Origin: Pseudomonas cremoricolorata | GTDB taxonomy: Bacteria; Pseudomonadota; Gammaproteobacteria; Pseudomonadales; Pseudomonadaceae | Direction of reading: 5' to 3' | NCBI RefSeq assembly: GCF_000759535.1 | Contig: NZ_CP009455.1 | Span: 4,030,001-4,094,000, forward strand | Length of the DNA: 64,000 nucleotides | Position numbers and translations under genes: made by a program | Shown: in pieces, positions 36,389-44,541 of the stretch | Numbering within the stretch: position 1 is the stretch's first letter | Layout: every line of letters starts with the position of its first letter | Notes under the pieces: generated by a model | Database searches by the model: none | Seen by the model: only the letters and a program-made list of their open reading frames with translations | What the model was told of the DNA's origin: nothing

Positions 36389-37924
36389 TCAATGCCCGCC
36401 CGACCCCGGCGCCGGCTTGGCCGAGAACGGCGGCTTGGCGAACCACACCAGCAGAATCAACCCGGCGAAGATCCACGTCATCAAGGTGAAGTAGTCCACC
36501 GTCGACAGCATGTAGGCCTGGGCGTTGACCATCTGCTCGAGCTGCGCGTAGCTCTGCAGGTTGGCCCCGCCCATCTGCTCGAGGGTGTGCCGGGTCACCG
36601 GGTCGTAGGTGCTGATGTGCTCGGTGAGGTAGGCGTGGTGCTGGTCCGCGCGGCGAATCCAGATCCAGGTGGTCAGTGAGGCGGCAAAGCTGCCGCCCAG
36701 GGTGCGCAGGAAGGTCGCCAGCCCCGAACCATCGGCGATCTGCTGGGGCGGCAAGTCGGACAGCAGGATGCTCAAGGTCGGCATGAAGAACAGCGCCACG
36801 CCAATGCCCATGAACAACTGCACCAGGGCCACGTGCTGGAAGTCGACGTCACTGTTGAAGCCGGCGCGCATGTAGCAACTGGCGCCGATCGCCAGGAACG
36901 CCAGGCCGGCGAGAATCCGCAGGTCGAAGCGGTGCGCGTACTTGCCCACGAACGGCGACATCAGCACCGGCAGCAGGCCGATCGGCGCCACCGCAAGGCC
37001 AGCCCAGGTCGGCGTGTAGTGCATCTGCGTCTGCAACCACTGCGGCAGGATCAGGTTGATGCCGAAGAATCCGGCATAGCCGCCGACCAGCACGATGGTG
37101 CCGACGCGAAAGTTGCGATAGGCGAACAGGCGCAGGTTGACCACCGGGTGGCGGTCGGTCAGTTCCCAGATCACGAAGATCACCAGGAACACCAGGGAAA
37201 TCAGGCTGCCGCCAATGATGAAGGGCGATTCGAACCAGTCCAGGTCGTTGCCCTTGTCGAGCACCACCTGCAAGGCACCGACGCCCACGATCAGCGTCAG
37301 CAGGCCGACATAGTCCATTGGCTGGCGGCTGGTGTGCACCGGACGTGCGCGCATCTGCTGGCGCACCACGGCGGCGGCGAACAGGCCGATCGGAATATTG
37401 ATGAAGAAGATCCACGGCCAGCTGTAGCTGTCGGTGATCCAGCCACCGAGAATCGGCCCGGCAATCGGCGCCACCACCGTGACCATCGCCAGCAGGGCCA
37501 GTGCCATGCCGCGCTTGGCCGGCGGGTAGACGGCAATCAGCAAGGTCTGAGTCATCGGGTACAGCGGCCCGGCCACCACCCCTTGCAGCACGCGAAAGCC
37601 CACCAGTTCCGGCATCGACTGGGCGATACCGCACAGAAACGAAGCCAGCACGAACAGCAAGGTGGCCCAGATGAACAGCTTCACCTCACCGAAGCGGCGA
37701 CTCAGCCAGCCGGTCAGCGGCAAGGCGATGGCGTTGCTCACCGCGAACGAGGTGATGACCCAGGTGCCCTGCTCGTAGCTGACCCCCAGGTTGCCGGAAA
37801 TGGTCGGCAGCGCGACGTTGGCGATGGTGGTGTCGAGCACCTGCATGAAGGTCGCCAGCGACAGGCCGATGGTGGTCAGCAGCAGGCTCGGCGGGGTGAA
37901 CTGCGCAGGGGCCGCGTTGCTCAT
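36389..37924 (-). CDS. emrB: DHA2-family multidrug efflux transporter (EmrB-like)
   Basis: 511 residues with 14 hydrophobic segments. LDTTIANVALPTISGNLGVS and WVITSFAVSNAIALPLTGWLSRRFGEVK are the DHA2 motifs D1 and A, and GPILGGWITDSYSWPWIFFINIPIG is the antiporter motif C. It forms a tripartite pump with the adjacent membrane-fusion protein and an outer-membrane channel, exporting hydrophobic drugs or uncouplers. Its start overlaps the end of the membrane-fusion gene (ATGA). Confidence 0.92.
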   Translation of the reverse strand: MSNAAPAQFTPPSLLLTTIGLSLATFMQVLDTTIANVALPTISGNLGVSYEQGTWVITSFAVSNAIALPLTGWLSRRFGEVKLFIWATLLFVLASFLCGIAQSMPELVGFRVLQGVVAGPLYPMTQTLLIAVYPPAKRGMALALLAMVTVVAPIAGPILGGWITDSYSWPWIFFINIPIGLFAAAVVRQQMRARPVHTSRQPMDYVGLLTLIVGVGALQVVLDKGNDLDWFESPFIIGGSLISLVFLVIFVIWELTDRHPVVNLRLFAYRNFRVGTIVLVGGYAGFFGINLILPQWLQTQMHYTPTWAGLAVAPIGLLPVLMSPFVGKYAHRFDLRILAGLAFLAIGASCYMRAGFNSDVDFQHVALVQLFMGIGVALFFMPTLSILLSDLPPQQIADGSGLATFLRTLGGSFAASLTTWIWIRRADQHHAYLTEHISTYDPVTRHTLEQMGGANLQSYAQLEQMVNAQAYMLSTVDYFTLMTWIFAGLILLVWFAKPPFSAKPAPGSGGH

Positions 37925-39138
37925 CGGGTGGCCGTCTTGCCGGCGGCGCTGTTGTCGCGGATCAGTTGGCTGATCATCGCGTCGGCCTCATCCAACTGCT
38001 GGTCGTAGACCTGAGTGGTGTAAGTGGCCTGCTGCGGCGGTTGCTGGGCCAGAATCGCGCCGCTTTGGTCGTGCAGATCGACCTCGACCACGGTGGACAG
38101 GCCGATGCGCAGCGGATGGTCCTTGAGCTGCTGGCCGTCGAGGCGAATGCGCACCGGCACGCGCTGGACGATCTTGATCCAGTTGCCGGTGGCGTTCTGC
38201 GCCGGCAGCAAGGCAAAGGCGCTGCCGGTGCCGGCGCCCAGGCTTTCGACGCTGCCGCGGTATTTGACGTCGCTGCCGTAGACATCGGCGGTCACCTGCA
38301 CCGGTTGCCCGATCCGCATGTCGCGCAACTGGGTTTCCTTGAAGTTGGCGTCGATCCATACCTCATCCAGAGGAATCACCGCCATGGTGGCGGTGCCGGG
38401 TTGCAAGCGCTGGCCGAGTTGCACGCTGCGCTTGGCGACATAGCCGGTGACCGGCGCCACCAAGGTGGTGCGGGCGTGATCGAGGTAGGCCTGGCGCAGC
38501 TCGGCAGCGGCGGCCATGACTTCCGGGTGCGAGGCGACCTGGGTGTCGTCGACCAGCGCGGTGCTGGTGTTGAGCTGCTGGCGGGCGCTGTCCAGCGCGC
38601 TCTGTGCCGAGGTCAGGTCATCGCGGGCGTGGGACAGCTCTTCGGCGGAAATCGCCCCGTCCTGGGCCAGCAGCTTGCGCCGATTGAAGTTGTCCTGGGC
38701 GGTTTTCAGCGCCGCCTGGCGCGATTGCACCTGCGCCTTGAGCGCATCGACGTTGCTGTACAGCCCGCGCACTTCACGCACGGTACGGGCCAGCTTGGCC
38801 TGGCTGGCCTGCAACGCCACTTCGGTGTCGGAGGGATCGAAGCGCAGCAGCACCTGGCCGGCATGCACCAGGTCGCCATCGTCGGCACCGATGCTGATGA
38901 CCGTGCCGGTCACCAGCGGGGTGATTTCCACCACGTTGCCGTTGACGTAGGCATCGTCAGTGCTCTCTTCCCAGCGCCCGACCATCTCGTACCAGGCCCA
39001 GGCGCCGGCGGCGCCGAGGATCACCAGCAGCAAGAGGCCGAGCAGCCACAGCTTGCGCTTGCGCGGGTTGCCGGTATCAGCGGCGGGAGCCTGCTCGGCC
39101 TGGGCGGCGGGGGCGTTGGCATCAGAGGATGTGGCCAT
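37921..39138 (-). CDS. emrA: HlyD-type membrane-fusion protein (EmrA-like)
   Basis: 405 residues. One membrane anchor (about 35-55: LWLLGLLLLVILGAAGAWAW), a lipoyl half-motif YVNGNVVEITPLVTGTV, a long coiled-coil hairpin (about 125-235) and a beta-barrel domain (TLVAPVTGYVAKRSVQLGQ). This is the periplasmic adaptor of the EmrAB pump. Start at 39138 (MATSSDANAP) with AAGG upstream. It lies between marR and emrB in the same operon. Confidence 0.92.
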   Translation of the reverse strand: MATSSDANAPAAQAEQAPAADTGNPRKRKLWLLGLLLLVILGAAGAWAWYEMVGRWEESTDDAYVNGNVVEITPLVTGTVISIGADDGDLVHAGQVLLRFDPSDTEVALQASQAKLARTVREVRGLYSNVDALKAQVQSRQAALKTAQDNFNRRKLLAQDGAISAEELSHARDDLTSAQSALDSARQQLNTSTALVDDTQVASHPEVMAAAAELRQAYLDHARTTLVAPVTGYVAKRSVQLGQRLQPGTATMAVIPLDEVWIDANFKETQLRDMRIGQPVQVTADVYGSDVKYRGSVESLGAGTGSAFALLPAQNATGNWIKIVQRVPVRIRLDGQQLKDHPLRIGLSTVVEVDLHDQSGAILAQQPPQQATYTTQVYDQQLDEADAMISQLIRDNSAAGKTATR

Positions 39139-39167
39139 GGCGGTACCTTGGGAAAAAGACGTGGGAT

Positions 39168-39641
39168 TCAACGCTCGCCGAAGCGGCGGACGATCAACGG
39201 GTCACCGGCGCTGAGCAGCACCTTGGCCAACAGGCCTTCGAGGGTCTTGAGCTCATCGGCCTGGAGCACCCCGACCAGCTCGTTCATGGCCTTGGCGCCC
39301 ACCTCTGGCAGACGATCGGCCAGACGCTGGCCATCGGCGGTCAGCGCCAGACGCACCTGGCGGCGATCCTCAGGGCAGCGCTGGCGCTGGATCAGCGCCT
39401 TTTGCTCGAGGCGATCGAGCATGCGCGTCATCGACCCGCTGTCCACGCCCAGGTAGCGGCACAGCTCCGCCGGGGTGTCGACCTGATACAGGGTGACGAT
39501 GATCAGCACCTTGAACTGCGCGGCGGTCACCCCCTCGCTCTCCAGATGCGAGTCGAGGATGCGATCTTTGAGGATCGCCGCTCGCCCGAGCAGCATGCCG
39601 ATGGCGCAATGGGGGAAGTTGTCGGGGGTGAAATGAGGCAT
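39168..39641 (-). CDS. MarR-family transcriptional regulator of the efflux operon
   Basis: About 157 residues with the MarR wHTH (FKVLIIVTLYQVDTPAELCRYLGVDSGSMTRMLDRLEQKALI) and the wing RQRCPEDRRQVRLALTADG. It should repress emrAB and itself until a phenolic ligand binds, like EmrR/MprA. I chose ATG 39641 (MPHFTPDNF); a TTG at 39671 is possible. Two palindromes lie in the promoter region just upstream. Confidence 0.88.
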   Translation of the reverse strand: MPHFTPDNFPHCAIGMLLGRAAILKDRILDSHLESEGVTAAQFKVLIIVTLYQVDTPAELCRYLGVDSGSMTRMLDRLEQKALIQRQRCPEDRRQVRLALTADGQRLADRLPEVGAKAMNELVGVLQADELKTLEGLLAKVLLSAGDPLIVRRFGER

Positions 39642-39676
39642 CGCACACCGCGCAGGAGGAAGTGTGTGCAAATGTT

Positions 39677-39725
39677 ACTGCTTAGGCAGTGAATGTCAAA
39701 GCTTTTGTTAGCTTGCTAAGCAAGC
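39677..39725 (-). promoter_or_regulatory. Promoter and two MarR-type palindromes of the marR-emrA-emrB operon
   Basis: On the minus strand TTGACA (39699-39694) is a consensus -35; a 17-base spacer leads to AACATT as a weak -10. The spacer contains the palindrome ACTGC-TTAG-GCAGT (39677-39690). A second dyad, GCTTGC-TAA-GCAAGC (39711-39725), lies directly upstream of the -35. A repressor there would block polymerase. Confidence 0.6.
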
Positions 39726-39767
39726 AGCTTCGAGCTTGAAGCTTCAAGCGGCAAGCAAGCTGCTTTT
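39723..39767. repeat. Palindromic intergenic element
   Basis: AGCAGCTT (39723-39730) and AAGCTGCT (39757-39764) form outer arms around the perfect 16-base palindrome GCTTGAAGCTTCAAGC (39734-39749), and TTTT follows on the plus strand. CTTGAAGC/GCTTCAAG motifs recur between Pseudomonas genes, so this may be a dispersed palindromic repeat that also acts as a transcript end for the convergent or adjacent gene. Confidence 0.45.
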
Positions 39768-40195
39768 CAGGCCCGGGTGCTGAGCATGCTGCCGGCAGTG
39801 CTGCCGCCTGCGCTGTTCAGCGCTTCGAGCAGTTGGGTGGTGGCGGTCATCAGTGCGGCGCTTATTGAGGCGATGCTGGTCTGCTTGCCTGCCAGCGCCG
39901 CCTGCTTGCTACTGGGGTCCATGGGCTGAGCCTGGATCTGCGCCAGTTGTTTCTGCTCTTCGGCCAGGCGCTTTTGCAAGTCCTTGATCAGTTGCTTCAT
40001 CTGCTTGACGGTTTCCGGCTCGCCGCTGCCTTGAGCCGGGGCGGCTGCCTGGGCTTGCTCGGGCGTGGCCATGGCCTTGCCGCTCAGGCGCACGCTGGTG
40101 GGCGCCTCCTTGGACGGGGTGGATTCACTTGCTTCGGCGAGGGCCGACAGCGGGCTGCTGACGCCAGGGGTAACTATCGTTGAGAAGTTGACCAT
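39767..40195 (-). CDS. Hypothetical coiled-coil protein
   Basis: 142 residues without signal peptide. The N-terminal third is Ser/Thr/Pro-rich and probably disordered; the middle (about 60-95: ETVKQMKQLIKDLQKRLAEEQKQLAQIQ) is a clear coiled coil; the C-terminus is Ala/Ser/Thr-rich. The layout resembles FlxA-like or other small surface/secreted proteins of Pseudomonas, but I cannot name it. It precedes pvdA divergently. Confidence 0.6.
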   Translation of the reverse strand: MVNFSTIVTPGVSSPLSALAEASESTPSKEAPTSVRLSGKAMATPEQAQAAAPAQGSGEPETVKQMKQLIKDLQKRLAEEQKQLAQIQAQPMDPSSKQAALAGKQTSIASISAALMTATTQLLEALNSAGGSTAGSMLSTRA

Positions 40196-40291
40196 CGGGG
40201 TTGCCTCGAACTGTGCCTTTGCCGAAGCTATCGGCCGCTGAAAGCCAGGCTTTAGCCGGGCAGCACCGACCCGGCGCACGTGGCCTGGCGC

Positions 40292-40315
40292 TAAATTCCC
40301 CGATAACTGGCTCGT
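40292..40315 (+). promoter_or_regulatory. PvdS-dependent promoter box (iron-starvation box) of pvdA
   Basis: TAAAT (40292-40296), exactly 16 bases, then CGT (40313-40315): the consensus TAAAT-N16-CGT for the ECF sigma factor PvdS. It lies 73 bases before the pvdA ATG. Confidence 0.85.
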
Positions 40316-40387
40316 TCCCTTGGAAGTATCCGTGCCGACGCCGCCGCTGGGCCGCCGCGCCTCCCCTCTCTTCCATGGACACCCGTC

Positions 40388-41722
40388 ATGAGCCAGACCC
40401 CATCCTCAGAAACACCCAAAGATCTGATCGGCGTGGGTTTCGGTCCTTCGAATCTGGCCCTGGCCATCGCCCTGGAAGAACTCGCTCAGACCCACGGGTA
40501 CGCCCTTGATGCACTGTTCATCGACAAACAGCACGACTACCGCTGGCACGGCGAAACCCTGGCCAGCCAGAGCGAGTTGCAGATTTCCTTCCTCAAGGAC
40601 CTGGTCTCGCTGCGCAACCCCACCAGCCCTTACAGCTTCGTCAATTACCTGCACCAGAAGCAGCGCCTGGCCGATTTCATCAACCTGGGCACCTTCTACC
40701 CCTGCCGCCTGGAGTACAACGACTACCTGCGCTGGGCCGCCGACCACTTCGCCACCCAGGCGCAGTACGGCGAGCAGGTGCTGCGCATCGAGCCGGAGCT
40801 GCGCGATGGACGTATCGAGCATCTGCGCGTGGTATCCCACGACAACGAAGGTCGCGAACAGATGCGCCGTACCCGCGCCGTGGTGGTTGGCACTGGCGGC
40901 ACGCCGAAGGTGCCGGCGATCTTCCAGGGCTTCAAGGACGATCCACGGGTCTTCCACCATTCGCAGTACCTGAGCAGCATCGCTCGCCTGCCCTGCATTG
41001 AAGGCAAGCCGATGCGCATCGCGGTGATCGGCTCGGGGCAAAGCGCCGCCGAAGCGTTCATCGATCTCAACGACAGCTACCCGTCGGTGAAGGTCGACAT
41101 GATCCTGCGCGCCGCCAGCCTCAAACCTGCCGACGACAGTCCGTTCGTCAACGAGATATTCGCCCCCGACTACACCGACCTGGTGTTCAACCAGCCTGCC
41201 GCCGAACGCGGCAAGCTGATCGAGCAGTTCCACAACACCAACTATTCGGTGGTCGACCTCAACCTGCTCGAGCGCATCTACGGCATTTTGTACCGGCAGA
41301 AAGTCGCCCATCAGTTCCGCCACAACGTGCTCTGCCGTCGGCAGATCGAGGCCGTGGTCGCTACCCGTGACGGCATCGAGCTGACCATCGCCGACCTGGC
41401 CACCGGCCTGCAGCAGACCCACCGTTACGATGCGGTGATTCTGGCCACCGGTTACGCGCGCAGCTCGCACCGTGAACTGCTGGCGCCACTGGCCGAGTAC
41501 CTCGAAGACTTCGCCGTCGACCGCAACTACCGTGCGTTGGCGCGCCCGCCGTTGCACGCAGCGGTGTACCTGCAAGGCTTCTGCGAAAGCAGCCACGGCC
41601 TGAGCGACACCCTGCTCTCGGTGTTGCCCGCGCGGGCGGCGGAGATTGGTCAGGCACTGTTCAATGACTTGGGTCGGCACCTCGAGCGGCGCACGCCGAC
41701 GGTCGTCTTGAGCAGCGTCTAG
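40388..41722 (+). CDS. pvdA: L-ornithine N5-monooxygenase
   Basis: 444 residues, the normal PvdA length. This FAD/NADPH enzyme hydroxylates the side-chain nitrogen of ornithine, the first step towards the hydroxamate groups of pyoverdine. Visible motifs: the FAD loop LIGVGFGPSNLALAIAL, the substrate/FAD region LQISFLKDLVSLRNPTSPYSF, the NADPH loop VIGSGQSAAEAFIDL and the C-terminal DAVILATGYAR. A PvdS box lies upstream, so it is iron-starvation induced. The peptide synthetases it serves are outside the window. Confidence 0.96.
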   Translation: MSQTPSSETPKDLIGVGFGPSNLALAIALEELAQTHGYALDALFIDKQHDYRWHGETLASQSELQISFLKDLVSLRNPTSPYSFVNYLHQKQRLADFINLGTFYPCRLEYNDYLRWAADHFATQAQYGEQVLRIEPELRDGRIEHLRVVSHDNEGREQMRRTRAVVVGTGGTPKVPAIFQGFKDDPRVFHHSQYLSSIARLPCIEGKPMRIAVIGSGQSAAEAFIDLNDSYPSVKVDMILRAASLKPADDSPFVNEIFAPDYTDLVFNQPAAERGKLIEQFHNTNYSVVDLNLLERIYGILYRQKVAHQFRHNVLCRRQIEAVVATRDGIELTIADLATGLQQTHRYDAVILATGYARSSHRELLAPLAEYLEDFAVDRNYRALARPPLHAAVYLQGFCESSHGLSDTLLSVLPARAAEIGQALFNDLGRHLERRTPTVVLSSV

Positions 41723-41826
41723 ACGTCAATAGCCCCAGGCAGCAAGCCCTCTGGCACCGGCATGACGCGAACCTGCGCATGCCGGCGCACGACGTTTGAA
41801 ACATTTGCTTTCACTTTACCGTGCGG

Positions 41827-41843
41827 GATTTTCATTCTCATTC
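41827..41843 (-). promoter_or_regulatory. Fur-like site upstream of fpvG
   Basis: GAATGAGAATGAAAATC on the minus strand resembles the repeated NATAAT-type hexamers of Fur boxes. It lies about 65 bases before the fpvG ATG, and no TAAAT-N16-CGT box was found there, so the operon may be Fur- rather than PvdS-controlled. Confidence 0.45.
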
Positions 41844-41906
41844 GTCCTTACTAGTGCGGCCCATTGGTTGGGCATTTGCTCGACCCCACTTTTAGAAGAC
41901 TGACTG

Positions 41907-43106
41907 ATGGCTCAATCCCCCAAGAAATCGAAGTCCAGGCTGTGGTTCCTGGTCCATAGCTGGCTGGCACTGCCCATCTGGTTCTTCGTGCTGATCGTCT
42001 GTTTCACCGGCATGCTCGCCGTGGTCAGCCAGGAAATCGTCTGGCTCGCCAACCCCGACGTGCGCGCGACCAAACCCGATGCCGATGCCACCGCGCTGAG
42101 TTTTCAGCAGGTCATCGATGTGATGCACAAGGATCGCCCGGAGCTTGCGATCAACTCGATGAACCAGCCGGACGGCTCGCACTTCGCCCTCAATGTCGGC
42201 GTCACCCTGCCCGACGGCTCGCGCACCAACTATTACGTCAACCCCTACACTGGGGTGATCCAGGGCAAGACCCCGGAATTCAACTTCGAGGCCTTCACCC
42301 GCGCCCTGCATGGCTGGTGGCTGGTGCCGTTCACCAATGGCTACAGCTGGGGCTGGTACCTGGTTTCCTTGCTCGGCCTGCCCATGCTCGCCTCGCTGGT
42401 GACCGGGCTGGTGGTCTACAAGAAATTCTGGAAGGGTTTCTTCAAGCCAGTGCGCACCGGTCACGGCCCACGCATCTTCTGGGGTGACCTGCACCGCCTG
42501 GCCGGGGTCTGGTCGATCTGGTTCGTCGCGGTAATTTCCATCACCGGCATCTGGTTCCTGATCCAGGCGATCCTGGCCGACAACCACATCACCATTTCCA
42601 GCGAGCCGATCGTGCCGGTGATCGCCCGCGATCAGGTACCGCAGATGCCCGACGGCAGCGCCACACCGCGCATTGGCCTGGACGAAGCCGTGCGCATCGC
42701 CCAGGAGGCGATTCCGGGCCTGGACGTCAGCTTCATCACCCTGCCGGCCACGGCCTACAGCCACATCAGCATGGATGGCCGTGGCTGGTATCCGTTGATG
42801 TATCAGGGCGCCTCGATCAACCCCTACACCCGCGCCGTGGATAGCCAGTTCCTGCTCTCCGACCGCACCGCCCTGGAGTTCGTCACCGAATCCATGCGGC
42901 CGCTGCATACCGGTGACTTCGGCGGCCTGCCGATCAAGCTGATCTGGTTCTTCTTCGGCCTGTTGCTGACCCTGATGGTGCTCAGCGGGCTGCTGATCTG
43001 GACCAAACGCACCGCCCAGGCCACGGCCGCTGCGCTCAAGCGCAGCGAGCGTCCGGCGCGCGGCGCCGCAACCCGTGCCGACACTACGCTTGAGGTGCAG
43101 CCATGA
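41907..43106 (+). CDS. fpvG: FpvG, PepSY-type membrane reductase of ferri-pyoverdine
   Basis: 399 residues of the PepSY-associated membrane family with about four helices: WLALPIWFFVLIVCFTGMLAVVSQE at the N-terminus, a periplasmic PepSY region with conserved histidines (LHGWWLVPFTNGYSWGWYLV; GDLHRLAGVWSIWFVAVISITG) and a C-terminal pair near 350-370. In P. aeruginosa FpvG reduces iron in ferri-pyoverdine so the siderophore can be recycled. It is the first gene of an eight-gene unit joined by short overlaps; the assignment to fpv rests on this gene order as well as sequence. Confidence 0.9.
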   Translation: MAQSPKKSKSRLWFLVHSWLALPIWFFVLIVCFTGMLAVVSQEIVWLANPDVRATKPDADATALSFQQVIDVMHKDRPELAINSMNQPDGSHFALNVGVTLPDGSRTNYYVNPYTGVIQGKTPEFNFEAFTRALHGWWLVPFTNGYSWGWYLVSLLGLPMLASLVTGLVVYKKFWKGFFKPVRTGHGPRIFWGDLHRLAGVWSIWFVAVISITGIWFLIQAILADNHITISSEPIVPVIARDQVPQMPDGSATPRIGLDEAVRIAQEAIPGLDVSFITLPATAYSHISMDGRGWYPLMYQGASINPYTRAVDSQFLLSDRTALEFVTESMRPLHTGDFGGLPIKLIWFFFGLLLTLMVLSGLLIWTKRTAQATAAALKRSERPARGAATRADTTLEVQP

Positions 43107-43642
43107 GCCGAGCCCAGACCGTGCAGCACAGCGCCGCCAGACAATGGTGGCTGAAGTGGCGCTTCCACCTGAACATCCTGCTGATTCTGGTGCCACTGGG
43201 CTTCATGCCCAAATACTTCGCCGACATGCGCCTGTTCCGCGGTGAAGATGGCCTCGGCCAGCACGTGCAAGCCGATATCCCGGTCGGACGCTGGAGCGTG
43301 AGCCTGGCCGAAATGCGCGACGAAGCGCCACTGGCCGATGGCCCGGCCGGTTACTTCAAGACCTTCAACGCCGCGCTGTGTGCCACCTGCGATGAAGGGG
43401 TCAAGGCGATTTACCTGCGCGTCGGCAAACCGCGCAGCCTGCGTGCCGCCGGCAGCATCCTGTTCGGCTCGCAGTACCGCATGGCCACATCACTGCCCAT
43501 CCCACCCCGTACCCGCCCCGATGCCCTGCTGTGGATCACCATCGAAGGCTGGGACGGCAACCTGTATCAGGCCTCGGTGCCGCTGGCCGACGCATCCCCT
43601 GCGACTGCCGCGTGGCTCGCCAAACAAGGAGACAAACGATGA
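43103..43642 (+). CDS. fpvH: FpvH, accessory inner-membrane protein
   Basis: 179 residues. One N-terminal membrane segment (FHLNILLILVPLGFMPKYFA) then a periplasmic domain with a CATCDEG cysteine pair (near residues 93-96). Fpv accessory proteins support FpvG-mediated iron reduction; the CxxC could bind metal or transfer electrons, which is inference. ATGA overlap with fpvG and a four-base overlap with fpvJ. Confidence 0.82.
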   Translation: MSRAQTVQHSAARQWWLKWRFHLNILLILVPLGFMPKYFADMRLFRGEDGLGQHVQADIPVGRWSVSLAEMRDEAPLADGPAGYFKTFNAALCATCDEGVKAIYLRVGKPRSLRAAGSILFGSQYRMATSLPIPPRTRPDALLWITIEGWDGNLYQASVPLADASPATAAWLAKQGDKR

Positions 43643-43959
43643 AACCGCTGCTGCGCAGGCTCGCCCTGCCCGTGCTGCTGGCTGCCGCGACCCCGGCGCT
43701 GGCGCACAACCCGATGTGCGAATGCGATGAAACCGGTACCGGCGAAATCACCTGCAAAGGTGGTTTTTCCGATGGCAGCGGCGCGGCCGGCGTGACCCTC
43801 GATGTCATCGGCTACGACGAACAGGTGCTGGTCGGCGGCAAGCTGGGGGATGACTCGAAGCTGACCTTCAAGCGCCCTGACGGCGAGTTCTATGTGCTGT
43901 TCGATGCCGGCCCCGGTCACGTCGTCGAAGTCGACCATGCCGACATAGGCGCGCCATGA
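43639..43959 (+). CDS. fpvJ: FpvJ, small periplasmic protein
   Basis: 106 residues with a signal peptide (MKPLLRRLALPVLLAAATPALA). The mature part starts HNPMCECDETGTGEITCKGGFSDGSG, with three cysteines, and has a beta-rich end (VLVGGKLGDDSKLTFK, GEFYVLFDAGPGHVVEVDH). The histidines and cysteines suggest metal or iron-pyoverdine contact. FpvJ helps iron release in the periplasm with FpvG/FpvH/FpvK in P. aeruginosa. Confidence 0.85.
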   Translation: MKPLLRRLALPVLLAAATPALAHNPMCECDETGTGEITCKGGFSDGSGAAGVTLDVIGYDEQVLVGGKLGDDSKLTFKRPDGEFYVLFDAGPGHVVEVDHADIGAP

Positions 43960-44525
43960 GCCGCGCCCAGGTCATCCGCCCGGCCGGTGCCGGGCATGAA
44001 ACGCTTTACGTGCTGCTGGCCGCGCTGCTGATTGTGCTGATCGCCGCCGGTGTGGTCAGCCTGCGCGGTGAGCGCGACGATGACGTGACCCTGGCCAGCC
44101 ATGAGATCGACGCCCGACGCGACCTGACCCCGGCTGAGCAGGGACTGCACAGCGACTTGCAGGTTGCTGCCGACGAGATCGTTCTGCTGCGCGAGGATGG
44201 CGCAGCGCAGGTCGAGGTCGCCACCCTGGCTGAAGAAGGCTTGCCGCCGTTCGTCGACGATGCCAGCAGCCAGAGCCGGGGTCGCCACCAGTGGCAGCGT
44301 TTATCAGGTGATGCCTACTTCGGTCGCAGTCAGGCGCCAGAGGTGGCGGGTAGCCTGCTGCTGATCGTGCCCGACCGTGAGGATGCCGCAACCGACCTGT
44401 GGCTCAACCGCCGTGACAGCGTCGCCGCGCCCGCCAACCTCAGCCAGGAGGCGCTGGTCGCCAGCGGCTGGCGTCATGTCGTCAGCCACTTCGATGCCGG
44501 CGTCACCCGCCAGCACCGTCACTGA
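43956..44525 (+). CDS. fpvK: FpvK, inner-membrane accessory protein
   Basis: 189 residues. An N-terminal membrane helix (ETLYVLLAALLIVLIAAGVVSL) anchors a periplasmic domain with charged, mostly helical sequence. It corresponds by place and size to FpvK, part of the FpvGHJK module that assists siderophore-iron reduction. ATGA overlap with fpvJ; fpvC follows 16 bases on. Confidence 0.82.
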   Translation: MSRAQVIRPAGAGHETLYVLLAALLIVLIAAGVVSLRGERDDDVTLASHEIDARRDLTPAEQGLHSDLQVAADEIVLLREDGAAQVEVATLAEEGLPPFVDDASSQSRGRHQWQRLSGDAYFGRSQAPEVAGSLLLIVPDREDAATDLWLNRRDSVAAPANLSQEALVASGWRHVVSHFDAGVTRQHRH

Positions 44526-44541
44526 ACCTAAGGACTTGTCC

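Noticed and set aside
36833..39456. Two long plus-strand frames (391 and 496 codons) opposite emrB, emrA and marR
   Set aside because: Low-complexity His/Gln/Gly-rich translations antisense to clear transporter genes.
41892..43196. 434-codon minus-strand frame opposite fpvG
   Set aside because: fpvG and the fpv gene order explain the DNA; no motif in the opposite frame.
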